A stretch of DNA of 64,000 nt from an uncultured Acetatifactor sp. (lineage in GTDB: Bacteria > Bacillota > Clostridia > Lachnospirales > Lachnospiraceae): positions 25,613 through 89,612 of the forward strand of contig CAJUAH010000013.1 in assembly GCA_910584375.1 (NCBI GenBank), given 5' to 3'. The position numbers were made by a program, and so were the translations under genes. This document shows, piece by piece, positions 43,031 to 52,162 of the stretch. The number at the start of each line of letters is the position of its first letter. Positions within the stretch are counted from its first letter, which is position 1. A model generated the notes under the pieces. The model made no database searches and had not been told where the DNA came from. It worked only from the letters and a program-made list of their open reading frames with translations.

Positions 43031-44419
43031 CTAGCAGGGGAGGTGCAGCAGCGGCATTCCCTGTTCGTTTATGTATACCCTGTGAAAAGTGGTGCAGCGC
43101 ATATTGTATTTATCCCTCTCCTGGGCGTGGTAGGCGATCATCAGGTCCCCGTTTTCGTCGCGGAAGAAAGAGTTGTGCCCCGGGCCCTCTATGCCCTCTA
43201 TGGAGCCTCTGTGGAGCATGGCTGCGGGTTCTTTGTACCAATTGTTCACATCCAGCAGGTCATCGTTCTGCTCCGCCACCAGATAACCCACCGCGTAGGT
43301 GGGATCGCAGGCTCCGCCGCCGGAGTAGGCCAGGTATACCTTATCCCCCAACAGCAGGGGGTAGGGGCCTTCGTTGTTGATGGTGCCCCGCTGGTTCTCC
43401 CAGCCGTACAGGGGTCTGGACAGCAGCACCGGCTCGCTGGTCAGCACCCAGGGCCGTGTCTCGTCGGTGGAGGCGATGTACAGCATAGAGCCTGTGTCCG
43501 CCGCCGTGCCGATGCCGTAGCGGTAGGACCATACCAGATAAGAATTTCCTCCGGCCTTGAAGTAGGTCATGTCCAGAGATATCCCTCTCTCCGTCAAAAA
43601 ACTCCCGTCCTGCCTGCGCACCCGCACCGGCGTCTCCCAATCCGCGGGATCGGTCAGGCGGCCGCCCTCCCTGAGCCGCATCATATGGCACTGGGGCGCC
43701 CACTGCCTGCCGCCCACGGCAAACAGTATGTAGGCTCTTCCGCCGATCACATGAAATTCCGGAGCCCAGAAGGTCTGTATGAACGCCCTGTCCTCGTCAT
43801 AATCCAGAATGCGGCGGGGCTGTGCCTCCGCCGTGAAAAGCCCGGCCACCGAATCTGCCTCCCGGATAAACAGGCCGATATTGTTATTGTTGTCGTTGGT
43901 GGCCAGGAAATACCACTTTCCCTCCCAGGTAAAGATCACCGGGTCCGCCCAGCCCACGGCCAGGGGGAACTCCACCTTCCGCGGCTTTCCCTGGGGATCG
44001 GCGGCCCAGCGCTGCCGGATCCGCTGCCACTGCTCAGAGGAGATTTCCAGCTCCCGCCCGGCTCGGGCATAGGCCTGCCGCCATTCCTCCCCCGACGCCG
44101 TCTCCTGCCAAAACCGCAAAAAGTCCTCCGTTTTCCAGAGGATCAGCTCTTCCCCGGTCTCCGCCCCCTCCGGATCCACCGGACGGGCCAGAATACCGTA
44201 GCCTCTCTCCAGCGGCAGTATCCTGGGATCCGTGATTCCCCGGGGAGCGATGGTATCGTCCGGGCGTATCTTTGCCCGGGCATAAAGCATACCGTACCCC
44301 TGGTTTAAGGGGCGCTCCCTGCCGCCTTCCTCCACATACGCCATATGTACGCTGTCCGCCAGCGCCCGGGGACAGTGGGGCTCCCGCGCCTCCCCGGTAT
44401 ATACCCGCAGATATCCCAT
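43031..44419 (-). CDS. GH43 family glycosidase
   Basis: A 462-aa protein, ATG behind AAGGAGG. Propeller motifs: VGWADPVIFTW (base Asp), ISLDMTYFKA (modulator Asp), NNEGPYPLLLGDKVYLAYSG (acid Glu). The N-terminal 140 residues match the corresponding part of the larger GH43 at 37293-39173, so the two genes are probably paralogs. No signal peptide. It sits 11 bases after the stop codon of the GH43 at 44430-45830 and 30 bases before the GH31 gene. Confidence 0.87.
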   Translation of the reverse strand: MGYLRVYTGEAREPHCPRALADSVHMAYVEEGGRERPLNQGYGMLYARAKIRPDDTIAPRGITDPRILPLERGYGILARPVDPEGAETGEELILWKTEDFLRFWQETASGEEWRQAYARAGRELEISSEQWQRIRQRWAADPQGKPRKVEFPLAVGWADPVIFTWEGKWYFLATNDNNNNIGLFIREADSVAGLFTAEAQPRRILDYDEDRAFIQTFWAPEFHVIGGRAYILFAVGGRQWAPQCHMMRLREGGRLTDPADWETPVRVRRQDGSFLTERGISLDMTYFKAGGNSYLVWSYRYGIGTAADTGSMLYIASTDETRPWVLTSEPVLLSRPLYGWENQRGTINNEGPYPLLLGDKVYLAYSGGGACDPTYAVGYLVAEQNDDLLDVNNWYKEPAAMLHRGSIEGIEGPGHNSFFRDENGDLMIAYHAQERDKYNMRCTTFHRVYINEQGMPLLHLPC

Positions 44420-44429
44420 TCCGGCCTCC

Positions 44430-45830
44430 TTATCTCAGTTCAAAACCCTTGAGCATGGCATTGCCCTGCCCCCGGAAAGTCAGATACAACGCATATTCTC
44501 CCCCTGGCAGGGCGATATCCGCCTGGGACTCCTCCCACACGTTGGCATACTCCACAGGCAGCTCCGCCAGCACCTTTCCCCTGGGCTCTGTCCGCACTTC
44601 CAATACGCCCTGGGCGTAGCCTCTGGTCCAGACCCGGATCTGTTTTGCCTCCGTGCCCCGGAAAAACTTGAATCCCGCCGTGGCCCCGTCCTGGATATTG
44701 CCTATGTATCCCTGGTTCTCGTCTCCGTCCCGCCCGTCCTGCATGACCCTGGGCTGCTCCGCGCCGCCCACATAGACCGCGGGAGTATCCGTGAACAGAT
44801 TGCAGGCCAGATAAGCGGGGTAATATCCCAGACCGGGCAGGGGACCGTCGTTTAAGCCGCAGGAAGTGAGCTGGGCCTGCTCGATGCTGCCGTCCCCGCG
44901 GACTGTCAGTTTTTCCGCGCAGCCCTGCCTGCTGTACCAGGTGCCGTTGGTATGGCGGTGGTAAAACACATAGGACTGCCCCTGAATATCCACTATGCTG
45001 CCGTGATTGTTGGCTCCGTAGGCCGCAGGCTGCTCGCCGGGCTTGTAGCTGTCGATATGCAGGTCGCTGTTGCTCACCAGCACCCCTCCGTAACGAAAAT
45101 CCCCGGTGGGATTTTTGCCGGTGGCATAACAGAGCTCATGCATCACCTGGGAGGAGTATATAAAGTAATAGATATTATCTTTCTTGCGGATAGAGGGCGC
45201 CTCAAAGAAAGCGTGGCCCTCAAACTCCGTGCCCGCGCTGTACTCGCACCCGGGCACAATGATCCGGGGCGCCTCCTCCACAGTCAGCATATCCCTGCCC
45301 AACACCGTAACCATGGCTCCGTGCCTGGTCTTGTCTCCCCTGCCGCAGAATCCGGTGTACAGGTAAGTCCTGTTTCCCTCCGTCAGCACGCCGGGATCAA
45401 ACTGGGGCTCGTCTCCCGCCCGTTCTCCCAGCAGCGCGCCGTCCGTATAATGCACATAGCCGTAAAACTCGTATTTTCCCGCCGGAGTGTCGCAGACCGC
45501 CACGGACACCACGGATATTTTGTCCAGCACATAGTACAGATAGAATCTGCCGTCCGGCCCCACCGTCACATCCGGCGCATAGAGACACATCTTTCCGGCC
45601 CTGTTATATGGATCGTCCGTCTTTTTGTAGATCACACCCTCATACCGCCAGTTTCCCAGGTCGTCCACCGGAGCCGACCAGCACACATAATCCCCCATGC
45701 AGAACACATATCCGTTATAATGATCGTGGGAGCCGTACACATATACCCGATCCCCGAACACATAGGGCTCCGCGTCCGGTATATATTCCCAGGAGGGCAG
45801 ATATGGATTCCATGCCTGTTTTTTGCTCAT
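44430..45830 (-). CDS. GH43 family glycosidase with C-terminal CBM6-like domain
   Basis: A 466-aa protein, GAGAGGT before the ATG. It begins WNPYLPSWEYIPDAEPYVF, where the usual catalytic Asp region of this GH43 branch is found; LYAPDVTVGPDGRFYLYY (modulator Asp) and AFFEAPSIRKKDNIYYF (acid Glu) complete the site. The last 100 residues (GFKFFRGTEAKQIRVWTRG) resemble a CBM6-like sandwich. No signal peptide. The branch is known for arabinofuranosidase or xylosidase activities, which fits the cluster; not resolved further. Confidence 0.87.
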   Translation of the reverse strand: MSKKQAWNPYLPSWEYIPDAEPYVFGDRVYVYGSHDHYNGYVFCMGDYVCWSAPVDDLGNWRYEGVIYKKTDDPYNRAGKMCLYAPDVTVGPDGRFYLYYVLDKISVVSVAVCDTPAGKYEFYGYVHYTDGALLGERAGDEPQFDPGVLTEGNRTYLYTGFCGRGDKTRHGAMVTVLGRDMLTVEEAPRIIVPGCEYSAGTEFEGHAFFEAPSIRKKDNIYYFIYSSQVMHELCYATGKNPTGDFRYGGVLVSNSDLHIDSYKPGEQPAAYGANNHGSIVDIQGQSYVFYHRHTNGTWYSRQGCAEKLTVRGDGSIEQAQLTSCGLNDGPLPGLGYYPAYLACNLFTDTPAVYVGGAEQPRVMQDGRDGDENQGYIGNIQDGATAGFKFFRGTEAKQIRVWTRGYAQGVLEVRTEPRGKVLAELPVEYANVWEESQADIALPGGEYALYLTFRGQGNAMLKGFELR

Positions 45831-45847
45831 ATTTACCTCTCAATCAC

Positions 45848-47374
45848 TCACTTCGTCAGTTTTTCCGTCAAATGCTCCATCAGAAAACGCTTAAAGGGAG
45901 AATCCTGCTCCGGGCCGGGCCTGGGCCCCTCCGAAGTAAACACCATCTCCCAGGGATGCTCCGCCGAATAAGTGTCCCACCGGGGCATACTGCTGCCGTC
46001 CGCGTCCTCCCCGTTGGGGTCTCCCGTCTTGATAAAATTGACCCAATAGTTGCACATCTGTCTGGCCAGGTCGTAATGCCTGCCCTTAAAGGGTCTCCAG
46101 CACTTGCCCAGCGTCTCAAAGAAAAACCACAGATCCACGGAATGGAACGTGCCCGGATGATCCCAGCCCGGAATGTCCGGCGCAAAACGGTAATAGTAGT
46201 TCTGCCTGCAGCGCCCTTCCCGCTCATCCTGCAAAAAAGCGCTTTTTACCGAACATTCGATACCGCTCACCGCCGCCCGCTGTCCCTGGCCGATCTCCTG
46301 CCGCGCCTCCGGAAACTCCAGAAAGCGCCGGGCTTTCTCTCCAAAAAGCTCCTGTGCCAGTTCTTGGTACTCTTCGTCGGTATCAGCCGTTATTATACTG
46401 GGGAACTCATCCGCCGTATTGCCCGCCATCAAAGGAACCTGTATACGCTCCCCGCGCAAATACCGTCTCATGGGGTCGCCGGGACAGAAATGTCCGTCGA
46501 TGCACAGACCCATGCGAAGATGATCCCTGGCATACTCCGCATATTTGTCCCTTATGTACATGGCGTCCAGTTCCCTGGCCTGGGCGATGCTGTCCACGCC
46601 CAATACCCGCAGGAAATCAACGCCCTTCTCCTCCGCTTTCTCCAGGCTGCCCGGCGTGATAAACGCGTCCTCTTCGTAGGGACTGCGGATCATGCCGCTG
46701 AACACGGCAGCTCTCTGAAACAGGCCCTCGTTGTCCGGACAGTTGATCTGCGCCAGCACGCTGGCGCCGCCCGCAGACTGGCCCGCCAGCGTGATCTGCT
46801 CGGGATCCCCGCCGAATGCGGCGATATTGCGGATTACCCATTTCAATCCTGCCTGCTGATCCAGACAGCCGAAATTGGCCGGGGTGAGCGGCTGCTCCTC
46901 CGTCAGCTCCGGGTGTGCCATAAAGCCCAGCGCACCCAGACGGTAATTGACGGATACCACGATCACGCCTCTTCTGGCCAGTCTCTCCCCGTCAAACTCC
47001 ATCTCCGCCGTATATCCCCACTGGAATCCGCCGCCAAAGTACCAGATCAGCACCGGCAGCTTTTCCCCGGGTTCTTTTGCACCCGTCCACACATTCAGGT
47101 ACAGGCAGTCCTCGCTCATGGGAATCTGCGGATCCACATGCCACTCCCTGCAGTATATATCCGTGCCCAGGCCGGGGGTGTCCTGCACCGAGATCGGGGC
47201 AAAGGCATAAGCCTCCCGGATCCCCTCCCAGTCCTGACAAGGCTGGGGCGCCCGCCATCTGTTCTCCCCCGTGGGAGGCGCGGCAAAGGGTATCCCCTTA
47301 AAAACCGTCACTCTGGGGTCTGCGCTGGGCAGCCCCCGCACCATACCGTTTTCCGTCTTTGCAATCCTAATCAT
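45848..47374 (-). CDS. Type-B carboxylesterase
   Basis: A 508-aa alpha/beta hydrolase of the carboxylesterase/cholinesterase family. Motifs: SEDCLYLNVWT, oxyanion-hole FGGGFQWG, nucleophile elbow GQSAGG, acid residue in NTADEFPSI and His in PGTFHSVDLWFF. AGGAG stands before the ATG. No signal peptide. First enzyme gene of the third cluster, it may cleave ester substituents (acetyl or aromatic acyl) from imported oligosaccharides; the substrate is inferred from neighbours only. Confidence 0.9.
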   Translation of the reverse strand: MIRIAKTENGMVRGLPSADPRVTVFKGIPFAAPPTGENRWRAPQPCQDWEGIREAYAFAPISVQDTPGLGTDIYCREWHVDPQIPMSEDCLYLNVWTGAKEPGEKLPVLIWYFGGGFQWGYTAEMEFDGERLARRGVIVVSVNYRLGALGFMAHPELTEEQPLTPANFGCLDQQAGLKWVIRNIAAFGGDPEQITLAGQSAGGASVLAQINCPDNEGLFQRAAVFSGMIRSPYEEDAFITPGSLEKAEEKGVDFLRVLGVDSIAQARELDAMYIRDKYAEYARDHLRMGLCIDGHFCPGDPMRRYLRGERIQVPLMAGNTADEFPSIITADTDEEYQELAQELFGEKARRFLEFPEARQEIGQGQRAAVSGIECSVKSAFLQDEREGRCRQNYYYRFAPDIPGWDHPGTFHSVDLWFFFETLGKCWRPFKGRHYDLARQMCNYWVNFIKTGDPNGEDADGSSMPRWDTYSAEHPWEMVFTSEGPRPGPEQDSPFKRFLMEHLTEKLTK

Positions 47375-47441
47375 CCCATTCTCCTATTAAAATCGCTGTG
47401 CGATGGCTCTAAAGGATAAAAATCCTTCGGCGCACTCACCC

Positions 47442-49484
47442 TTACCTTGTAAATCTGTCCACCACGGAACTGATTTCCTTGGCATTGTTCTTGTTGGTCT
47501 GGCTCACATTCTGCAGCTCCTCCGCCGTCACATTGGTGCGCTCGATCTTGGCTACAATATCGTCCACGCCCTCCTCGTTCTCCTGGGCGGCGGTGCGGAT
47601 CACGTTCAGGCGATCCCTAATGCTGGAGACAGATTCCATAAAGCCTGCGGAGCTCTCCTCGATCTCTCCGATGGCTCCCCGGATATCCGCCACAGAATTG
47701 CCGTATTCGTTGGCGATCCCTGCGAACTCCCGGAATCTGCCCGACACATCTCCCTCCATAAAGCCTATGATGTCGTCCACGCATTCCTGCACATTGGCTA
47801 TGTTGCTGTTGATCTCCTCACAGATATCCGAGATCTGCTTGGCAGTTGCGGAGGAATTGGAGGCCAGATTGCCGATCTCCTGGGCCACCACCGCAAATCC
47901 TCTTCCCTGCTCTCCGGCTCTCGCCGCCTCGATGGAAGCGTTCAGGGACAGCAGATTGGTCTGGCTGGCAATGTCCAGTATCTGTTTGGCCATCTCGTTC
48001 ACCCGTGTGAGAGACTGGAGATTCAGCATGGCCTCCTCCATATTGTCACGGTTCTGCCGGATCTTTACCTCGGCCTCCTCCAGAGCGCTGCCCGCCATAT
48101 GTTTCATGTTCTGCGCCGTCTCGATGAGCTGTCTGCTCTTTTTGTCGCCGGTCTGGACCTTATCCGCAACATAACCCACCAGCTCCGATATCTTTTCGAT
48201 CTCCTCCACCACGTTGCCGATGGCTCCGTTGGTGGTCATGATGCTGGCCGCCAACTGCTGGGTGGTGGCGGAATTGTCGCCCACATATTCGATCAGCGTG
48301 CCGGTGGCGTCGTTCATGGTGGCGGTGGATACCTCCAGGGAATCCGTACAGCCCTGCAAAGTGGTCACGATTCCTCCCAGCGTATCGTACAGAGAGCCCA
48401 TAGCCGACGCGATCTGGCTCGTCTCGCTCTTGCCGCCCATGTATTTCCCCAGTTCCGCCGGCGGCCGCAGCTCCAGATTTTTCATGCGAAGAATGGATTT
48501 TTCCACTATATGCAAAGGTTTTACGCAGAGTTTCACAGAGATCCAGGCCAGCACCACGATCAGCGCATAGGCCCCGACACATATCAGCGCCAGAATATTT
48601 CTGCTGGAATAAGCCTCGGCGTAGATCTCGCTGCGGCTGTCGCTGAGTACCACGGCCCAGCCCCTGTCCGGAATGGCCTGATATGCAACGATGCTCTCCA
48701 CTCCCTCCTCGGAGACGTACTCCTTATTGCCGCTGGCGGAACCGCCGGTCACCGCCGCCATGACGGACAGCAGCATCTCATCCTCTATGGGCGTGGCCAT
48801 GCGCTCTTCCTCTTCGTCAAAAATATGTACGCCGGTAGCGGTATTGATCATATAGTTTCGGGCGCTTTCCATGCCGCCGACACTGAGGCCGTCCAGCAGG
48901 CTTTTCAAGCTGTCTGCAAACTGCGCGCCGCCCACATAGCCCAGGATCGTGGTTCCGTCCGTGTCATATACCGGACAGTACAGGGATAGCGCCAGTTTTT
49001 GGGACGCCGGTGAGATGATGATACCTGTGTTGTAGATGTCGCCCGCCGCGGTCATGGCGTCCTGAAGCTGCTTAAGCGGCTCGCCCTCGCGGGTGGTGAT
49101 TCCCACCACCGCCGGATTGGAGTGTGTCAGGACATGGGTGTTCCACTCTGCGATATAGATTCCTTCCCAGCCCTCCAGATTGGCATAAAAGCTCTCTGTA
49201 TACGCCTGCGCCTCTTTCACCGTGGCCGCGTCCTGGGGGGCTTTCAGCAGTTCTGCCACCACCGGCGCCTTGCTGTACGCGATCAGCAGATTCTCTGCCT
49301 TATCCACATACTCTTCAATGAGCGCTGTCTTTGCCTCCAGGGAGGTCTGCATGTTGTCCACCGCCGTGTTCCGCATGGTCAGCATCATGCTGCGGCTGGC
49401 TGTCAGAAACAGCAGCAACATGCTGGCGGCCGTCACAATGGAAATAATGGCGGTGATTACTGTACTCATCTTCAAGTTTTTCAT
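47442..49484 (-). CDS. Methyl-accepting chemotaxis protein
   Basis: A 680-aa transducer: transmembrane helix 1 (about residues 8-30), an extracellular Cache-type sensor (about 40-290, with LEGWEGIYIAEWNTHVLTH and GIIISPASQKLALSLYCPVY), transmembrane helix 2 (ILALICVGAYALIVVLAWIS), a HAMP-like linker and a long cytoplasmic coiled coil whose tip LSLNASIEAARAGEQGRGFA is the CheA/CheW-binding signature. It is placed between the solute-binding lipoprotein gene and the glycosidase cluster, so it may sense the same sugars, directly or through that protein. Its presence implies a chemotaxis system elsewhere in the genome. Confidence 0.95.
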   Translation of the reverse strand: MKNLKMSTVITAIISIVTAASMLLLFLTASRSMMLTMRNTAVDNMQTSLEAKTALIEEYVDKAENLLIAYSKAPVVAELLKAPQDAATVKEAQAYTESFYANLEGWEGIYIAEWNTHVLTHSNPAVVGITTREGEPLKQLQDAMTAAGDIYNTGIIISPASQKLALSLYCPVYDTDGTTILGYVGGAQFADSLKSLLDGLSVGGMESARNYMINTATGVHIFDEEEERMATPIEDEMLLSVMAAVTGGSASGNKEYVSEEGVESIVAYQAIPDRGWAVVLSDSRSEIYAEAYSSRNILALICVGAYALIVVLAWISVKLCVKPLHIVEKSILRMKNLELRPPAELGKYMGGKSETSQIASAMGSLYDTLGGIVTTLQGCTDSLEVSTATMNDATGTLIEYVGDNSATTQQLAASIMTTNGAIGNVVEEIEKISELVGYVADKVQTGDKKSRQLIETAQNMKHMAGSALEEAEVKIRQNRDNMEEAMLNLQSLTRVNEMAKQILDIASQTNLLSLNASIEAARAGEQGRGFAVVAQEIGNLASNSSATAKQISDICEEINSNIANVQECVDDIIGFMEGDVSGRFREFAGIANEYGNSVADIRGAIGEIEESSAGFMESVSSIRDRLNVIRTAAQENEEGVDDIVAKIERTNVTAEELQNVSQTNKNNAKEISSVVDRFTR

Positions 49485-49589
49485 CGGTCAATTATCCTTT
49501 CATCACTTTGTGGGACAGCGCCACCGCCTGGCTCATTACAGCCTGCCCGATCCGCTGTCATATAGATTTTGTAGGGGGTTCATCTTTAA

Positions 49590-49618
49590 ATGATAAATTG
49601 ACAGAGCTTTTCTGGCAA
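49590..49618 (-). promoter_or_regulatory. Promoter upstream of the chemoreceptor gene
   Basis: On the minus strand TTGCCA (49618-49613), 17 bases, TATCAT (49595-49590), about 105 bases before the chemoreceptor ATG. It is a normal sigma-70-type arrangement; no sigma-28 (TAAA-N15-GCCGATAA) pattern was seen. Confidence 0.55.
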
Positions 49619-49663
49619 TGATTTATCCTATGGAATAATTGATCTATCGTCATATTTTTTGAT

Positions 49664-51766
49664 TTACTCGTTTAAGTAAATAAGCACCCGGCTCTGTATG
49701 ACCCCGGCCGTCTCCTCCGCGCTCTTGTCCCCGGCAAAGTAGGCTGCCGCCTCCTCCTGCACAATATTCAAAATATTGGTGTCCAGATAGCCGCGGGCCA
49801 TATTGCCACGGTACAGGATCTCTTTGATGATATCGACTTCCGCGTCGGTGAGGGAGATGATTTCATCCCCTGTTTTCCACTCTGTTTTTTTCTGCTCCTC
49901 ACCGTATTTTTCCAGGGCGGACGCACGGATTGGGATGCACCCCTGCGCTCCCAGTTGATATTTTTCTTCCAACAGGCTCTCCACATATGCCCAGGCCCCC
50001 TCCTTGTGCCGACTCCCGGCATATATGGCGCAGCTGTCGTTGCGCAGTCCGACCCGATACTCCTGCCCTGTGGCAGTGGGATAGCCGTAGAGCGGATACT
50101 CCCTGCCATAGGCGCCTGCAAGAGTCAGATAAGAAGAGAAATCAGGGAAAAAAGTCACACCGCATATGGCGTTTTCCTGCATCTCCTCAAAGGTCCAGCC
50201 GGACGTGTCCGGCCACTGCCGCTCCCCGTTCTCTCTGCACAGAGCCAGCAATTCCACAAATCCCTCCGACACAAAATCCGCCTCCCTGCGCTCCCAGTCT
50301 ATAAATTCGCTCTGTTTGCCGGATAGCATATACCACAGCAGGATCTCCGCGTCGTCATTTCCGCCCAGCAGAAAGCGCTGCCACTGATTTTTCTCCACCA
50401 GTCCCATAAAAGCCTCCATGTTCCACTCCCGTATCTCTCCCTGATATTCCGGATGGATCACCAGCGCCTCCAGGGAAAAATGAGGCATCATAAGATACAG
50501 GCCACCGTCCGACCTGTATATATCCAGCACATTCCAGAGAATATCGTCCCGGTAGGGCGACTGCTCCAGATAGGGAGTCAGATCCTCCAGATAGCCGTTG
50601 TACACATAGGGTTCATAAGCTCCCAGCGAATACATCTCTATGATATCCGGCCCTTTTCCCCCCGCCATATCCGCCTGCAGCCTCTGTAAACCGTTCTCGC
50701 CGTAGTTTCCATAATTCCTGACTGTAATATAGTACTCCCTGTTATTCCGATTAAAGTCCATGATGGCAGTTTCAACGTTGTGCGCCTCTCCGCCATTGTA
50801 TGCGCCCAATGTGCCATAGACCAATTCCGTCCGCTGCTGCTCCGCGTCGCGGGTACTTAGAAGACCGCAGCACAAATACCCTTCCCCATCCGTTCCATAG
50901 AGCCGTAAACTGTCCGTCTGCGGGTTGAACACCCCTCCCCGGACAGAGGCGATACCGCATGCCAGCAGAGAGCTGCGAGCCAACAATCCGCCTGTTTCCG
51001 ATTCGATGAACAACAGTTCTTCCTCTGTAGCCAGACACAATATGCTGTCCTCAAAACTTGCGATTCCGGCAAGACGTGGAGCCGGGATCGTGAGTTCCCA
51101 TCTCTTTTCCGCCTCACTCCCGGTCAGACTGTACAGGGCGATCTTATCTTGCGCCGCAGTGACACACTCCACACCGCCCTGAGAATTTTCCCTGAAAAAG
51201 CAGACTTTTCCACCCACCGAATATTCCTGGTCCGGCAAATCATCCGCCCCAAACCGGGTCACCTTTCCCTGGCTTACCAGATAGATATTCTCTTCGCCGT
51301 CCACATACAGGCCGCCGCCCACGATCTGCCAGTCTCCGACTGCCGCCTCCAGAGACGCCGTTTTCAGCCAGATACCGCCTGTGTATTTGCGGATCTCCAG
51401 CATATTGTCCTCTTCCTTATATACTTCCGCATAGAGTATCCCGTCCCGCCAGGCGATGCCCAGCAGGCTCTCCCCCTCCGCCTGTTTCCATTCGATCCGG
51501 TCGGCATCCGCTGTCTCCGGGACGTAGTCCAACCGATAGATGGGATCGCCCTTGGCTCCCGTGATCGCCCAGGCGCACTCAGGGCCGCAAAGGAGCTGTT
51601 CGGGCGCGGGCATCGCGTAGCTCTGCATGAAATCCAGCCCGTAGTTTTTCCGCTCCGCCTCCGCATCCGTCTCCCGATTCCTGCCGCAGGCAGATAAGAA
51701 CGCCAAGTAAAGCAATACAACGGCGATCATATAAAAACGTCGGGTTAATGCTTTTTCAATTTGCAT
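49664..51766 (-). CDS. Solute-binding lipoprotein with N-terminal propeller-like domain
   Basis: A 700-aa protein with AAAGGATAAAAAT before the ATG. Lipobox LAFLSACG (Cys27). Residues about 40-320 show repeated beta-rich segments (WAITGAKGDPIYRLDY, LGIAWRDGILYAEVYKEED, GGLYVDGEENIYLVSQGKV, LRLYGTDGEGYLCC) like a beta-propeller. From about 330 the chain is a type 1 solute-binding domain (VETAIMDFNRNNREYYITV, MAGGKGPDIIEMYSLGAYEP). No permease genes adjoin it, so it may act with permeases encoded elsewhere or as a sensor input for the neighbouring chemoreceptor. Confidence 0.8.
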   Translation of the reverse strand: MQIEKALTRRFYMIAVVLLYLAFLSACGRNRETDAEAERKNYGLDFMQSYAMPAPEQLLCGPECAWAITGAKGDPIYRLDYVPETADADRIEWKQAEGESLLGIAWRDGILYAEVYKEEDNMLEIRKYTGGIWLKTASLEAAVGDWQIVGGGLYVDGEENIYLVSQGKVTRFGADDLPDQEYSVGGKVCFFRENSQGGVECVTAAQDKIALYSLTGSEAEKRWELTIPAPRLAGIASFEDSILCLATEEELLFIESETGGLLARSSLLACGIASVRGGVFNPQTDSLRLYGTDGEGYLCCGLLSTRDAEQQRTELVYGTLGAYNGGEAHNVETAIMDFNRNNREYYITVRNYGNYGENGLQRLQADMAGGKGPDIIEMYSLGAYEPYVYNGYLEDLTPYLEQSPYRDDILWNVLDIYRSDGGLYLMMPHFSLEALVIHPEYQGEIREWNMEAFMGLVEKNQWQRFLLGGNDDAEILLWYMLSGKQSEFIDWERREADFVSEGFVELLALCRENGERQWPDTSGWTFEEMQENAICGVTFFPDFSSYLTLAGAYGREYPLYGYPTATGQEYRVGLRNDSCAIYAGSRHKEGAWAYVESLLEEKYQLGAQGCIPIRASALEKYGEEQKKTEWKTGDEIISLTDAEVDIIKEILYRGNMARGYLDTNILNIVQEEAAAYFAGDKSAEETAGVIQSRVLIYLNE

Positions 51767-51844
51767 ATTTTTATCCTTTCAACTGCTATCGCTACAAATT
51801 TAACTAATTTCCGTGACAGTGTCAGCCGTAAAAATATAACGGCG

Positions 51845-51879
51845 CACAACAAAACGGCTCAGGATTTTACTCTGAGCCG
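51845..51879 (-). terminator. Rho-independent terminator-like hairpin reading leftward
   Basis: Stem CGGCTCAG (51855-51862) with CTGAGCCG (51872-51879), followed on the minus strand by TTTTGTTGTG. It would stop transcripts coming from the right on the minus strand, i.e. from the HTH regulator gene after passing antisense through the small peptide gene. Alternatively it is an attenuator in the leader of the solute-binding lipoprotein gene. Confidence 0.65.
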
Positions 51880-52055
51880 CCTTGTGATACTTTAATGAAT
51901 TAGGGAATACTCTCTTTTACACTTTTTTGATTTGAAACAGCTACTTAATCCAATCTATACTTAATCCCCTTTTAAGATTATTCCCTATTCGCCAAAGTGT
52001 CTTTGTTACGATTATATGATAATTCACATTTCCCGGATGCGCAAGAGACAATTCT

Positions 52056-52076
52056 GTCAAAATATGTCAATTTGAC
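52056..52076. promoter_or_regulatory. Candidate operator upstream of the peptide gene
   Basis: GTCAA occurs at 52056-52060 and again at 52066-52070, and the second copy forms an inverted repeat with TTGAC at 52072-52076 (GTCAATTTGAC). The group ends 11 bases before the -35 box of the peptide gene, a normal place for an activator site. Binding by the neighbouring HTH regulator is an inference. Confidence 0.4.
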
Positions 52077-52087
52077 TGTTCTGTCCC

Positions 52088-52117
52088 TTGTACCCACCTT
52101 TTTAGAATTGCTATAAT
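52088..52117 (+). promoter_or_regulatory. Promoter of the small peptide gene (extended -10)
   Basis: TTGTAC (52088-52093), an 18-base spacer, then TGCTATAAT with a perfect -10 (52112-52117) and the TGn extension. The AAGGAGG site and ATG of the 53-codon gene follow 35-45 bases later. Confidence 0.7.
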
Positions 52118-52162
52118 GAATGCAGTAAAAATAAACTTTCGATTACCTAAGGAGGAATCATT

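Larger units (their letters stand above)
51767..52162. promoter_or_regulatory. Intergenic control region between solute-binding lipoprotein and peptide gene
   Basis: This 396-base A/T-rich stretch has no larger gene. It holds a perfect 11-bp palindrome TGACAGTGTCA (51814-51824) close to the lipoprotein gene; the hairpin at 51855-51879; a 10-base direct repeat TACTTAATCC (51942-51951 and 51958-51967); an inverted repeat TAGGGAATA/TATTCCCTA (51901-51909, 51979-51987); and the operator and promoter of the peptide gene (52056-52117). Confidence 0.6.

Noticed and set aside
52066..52077. TTGACT at 52072-52077 as the -35 box of the peptide gene
   Set aside because: It is 34 bases from TATAAT, far too long; TTGTAC at 52088-52093 has an 18-base spacing, leaving TTGAC as part of a candidate operator.
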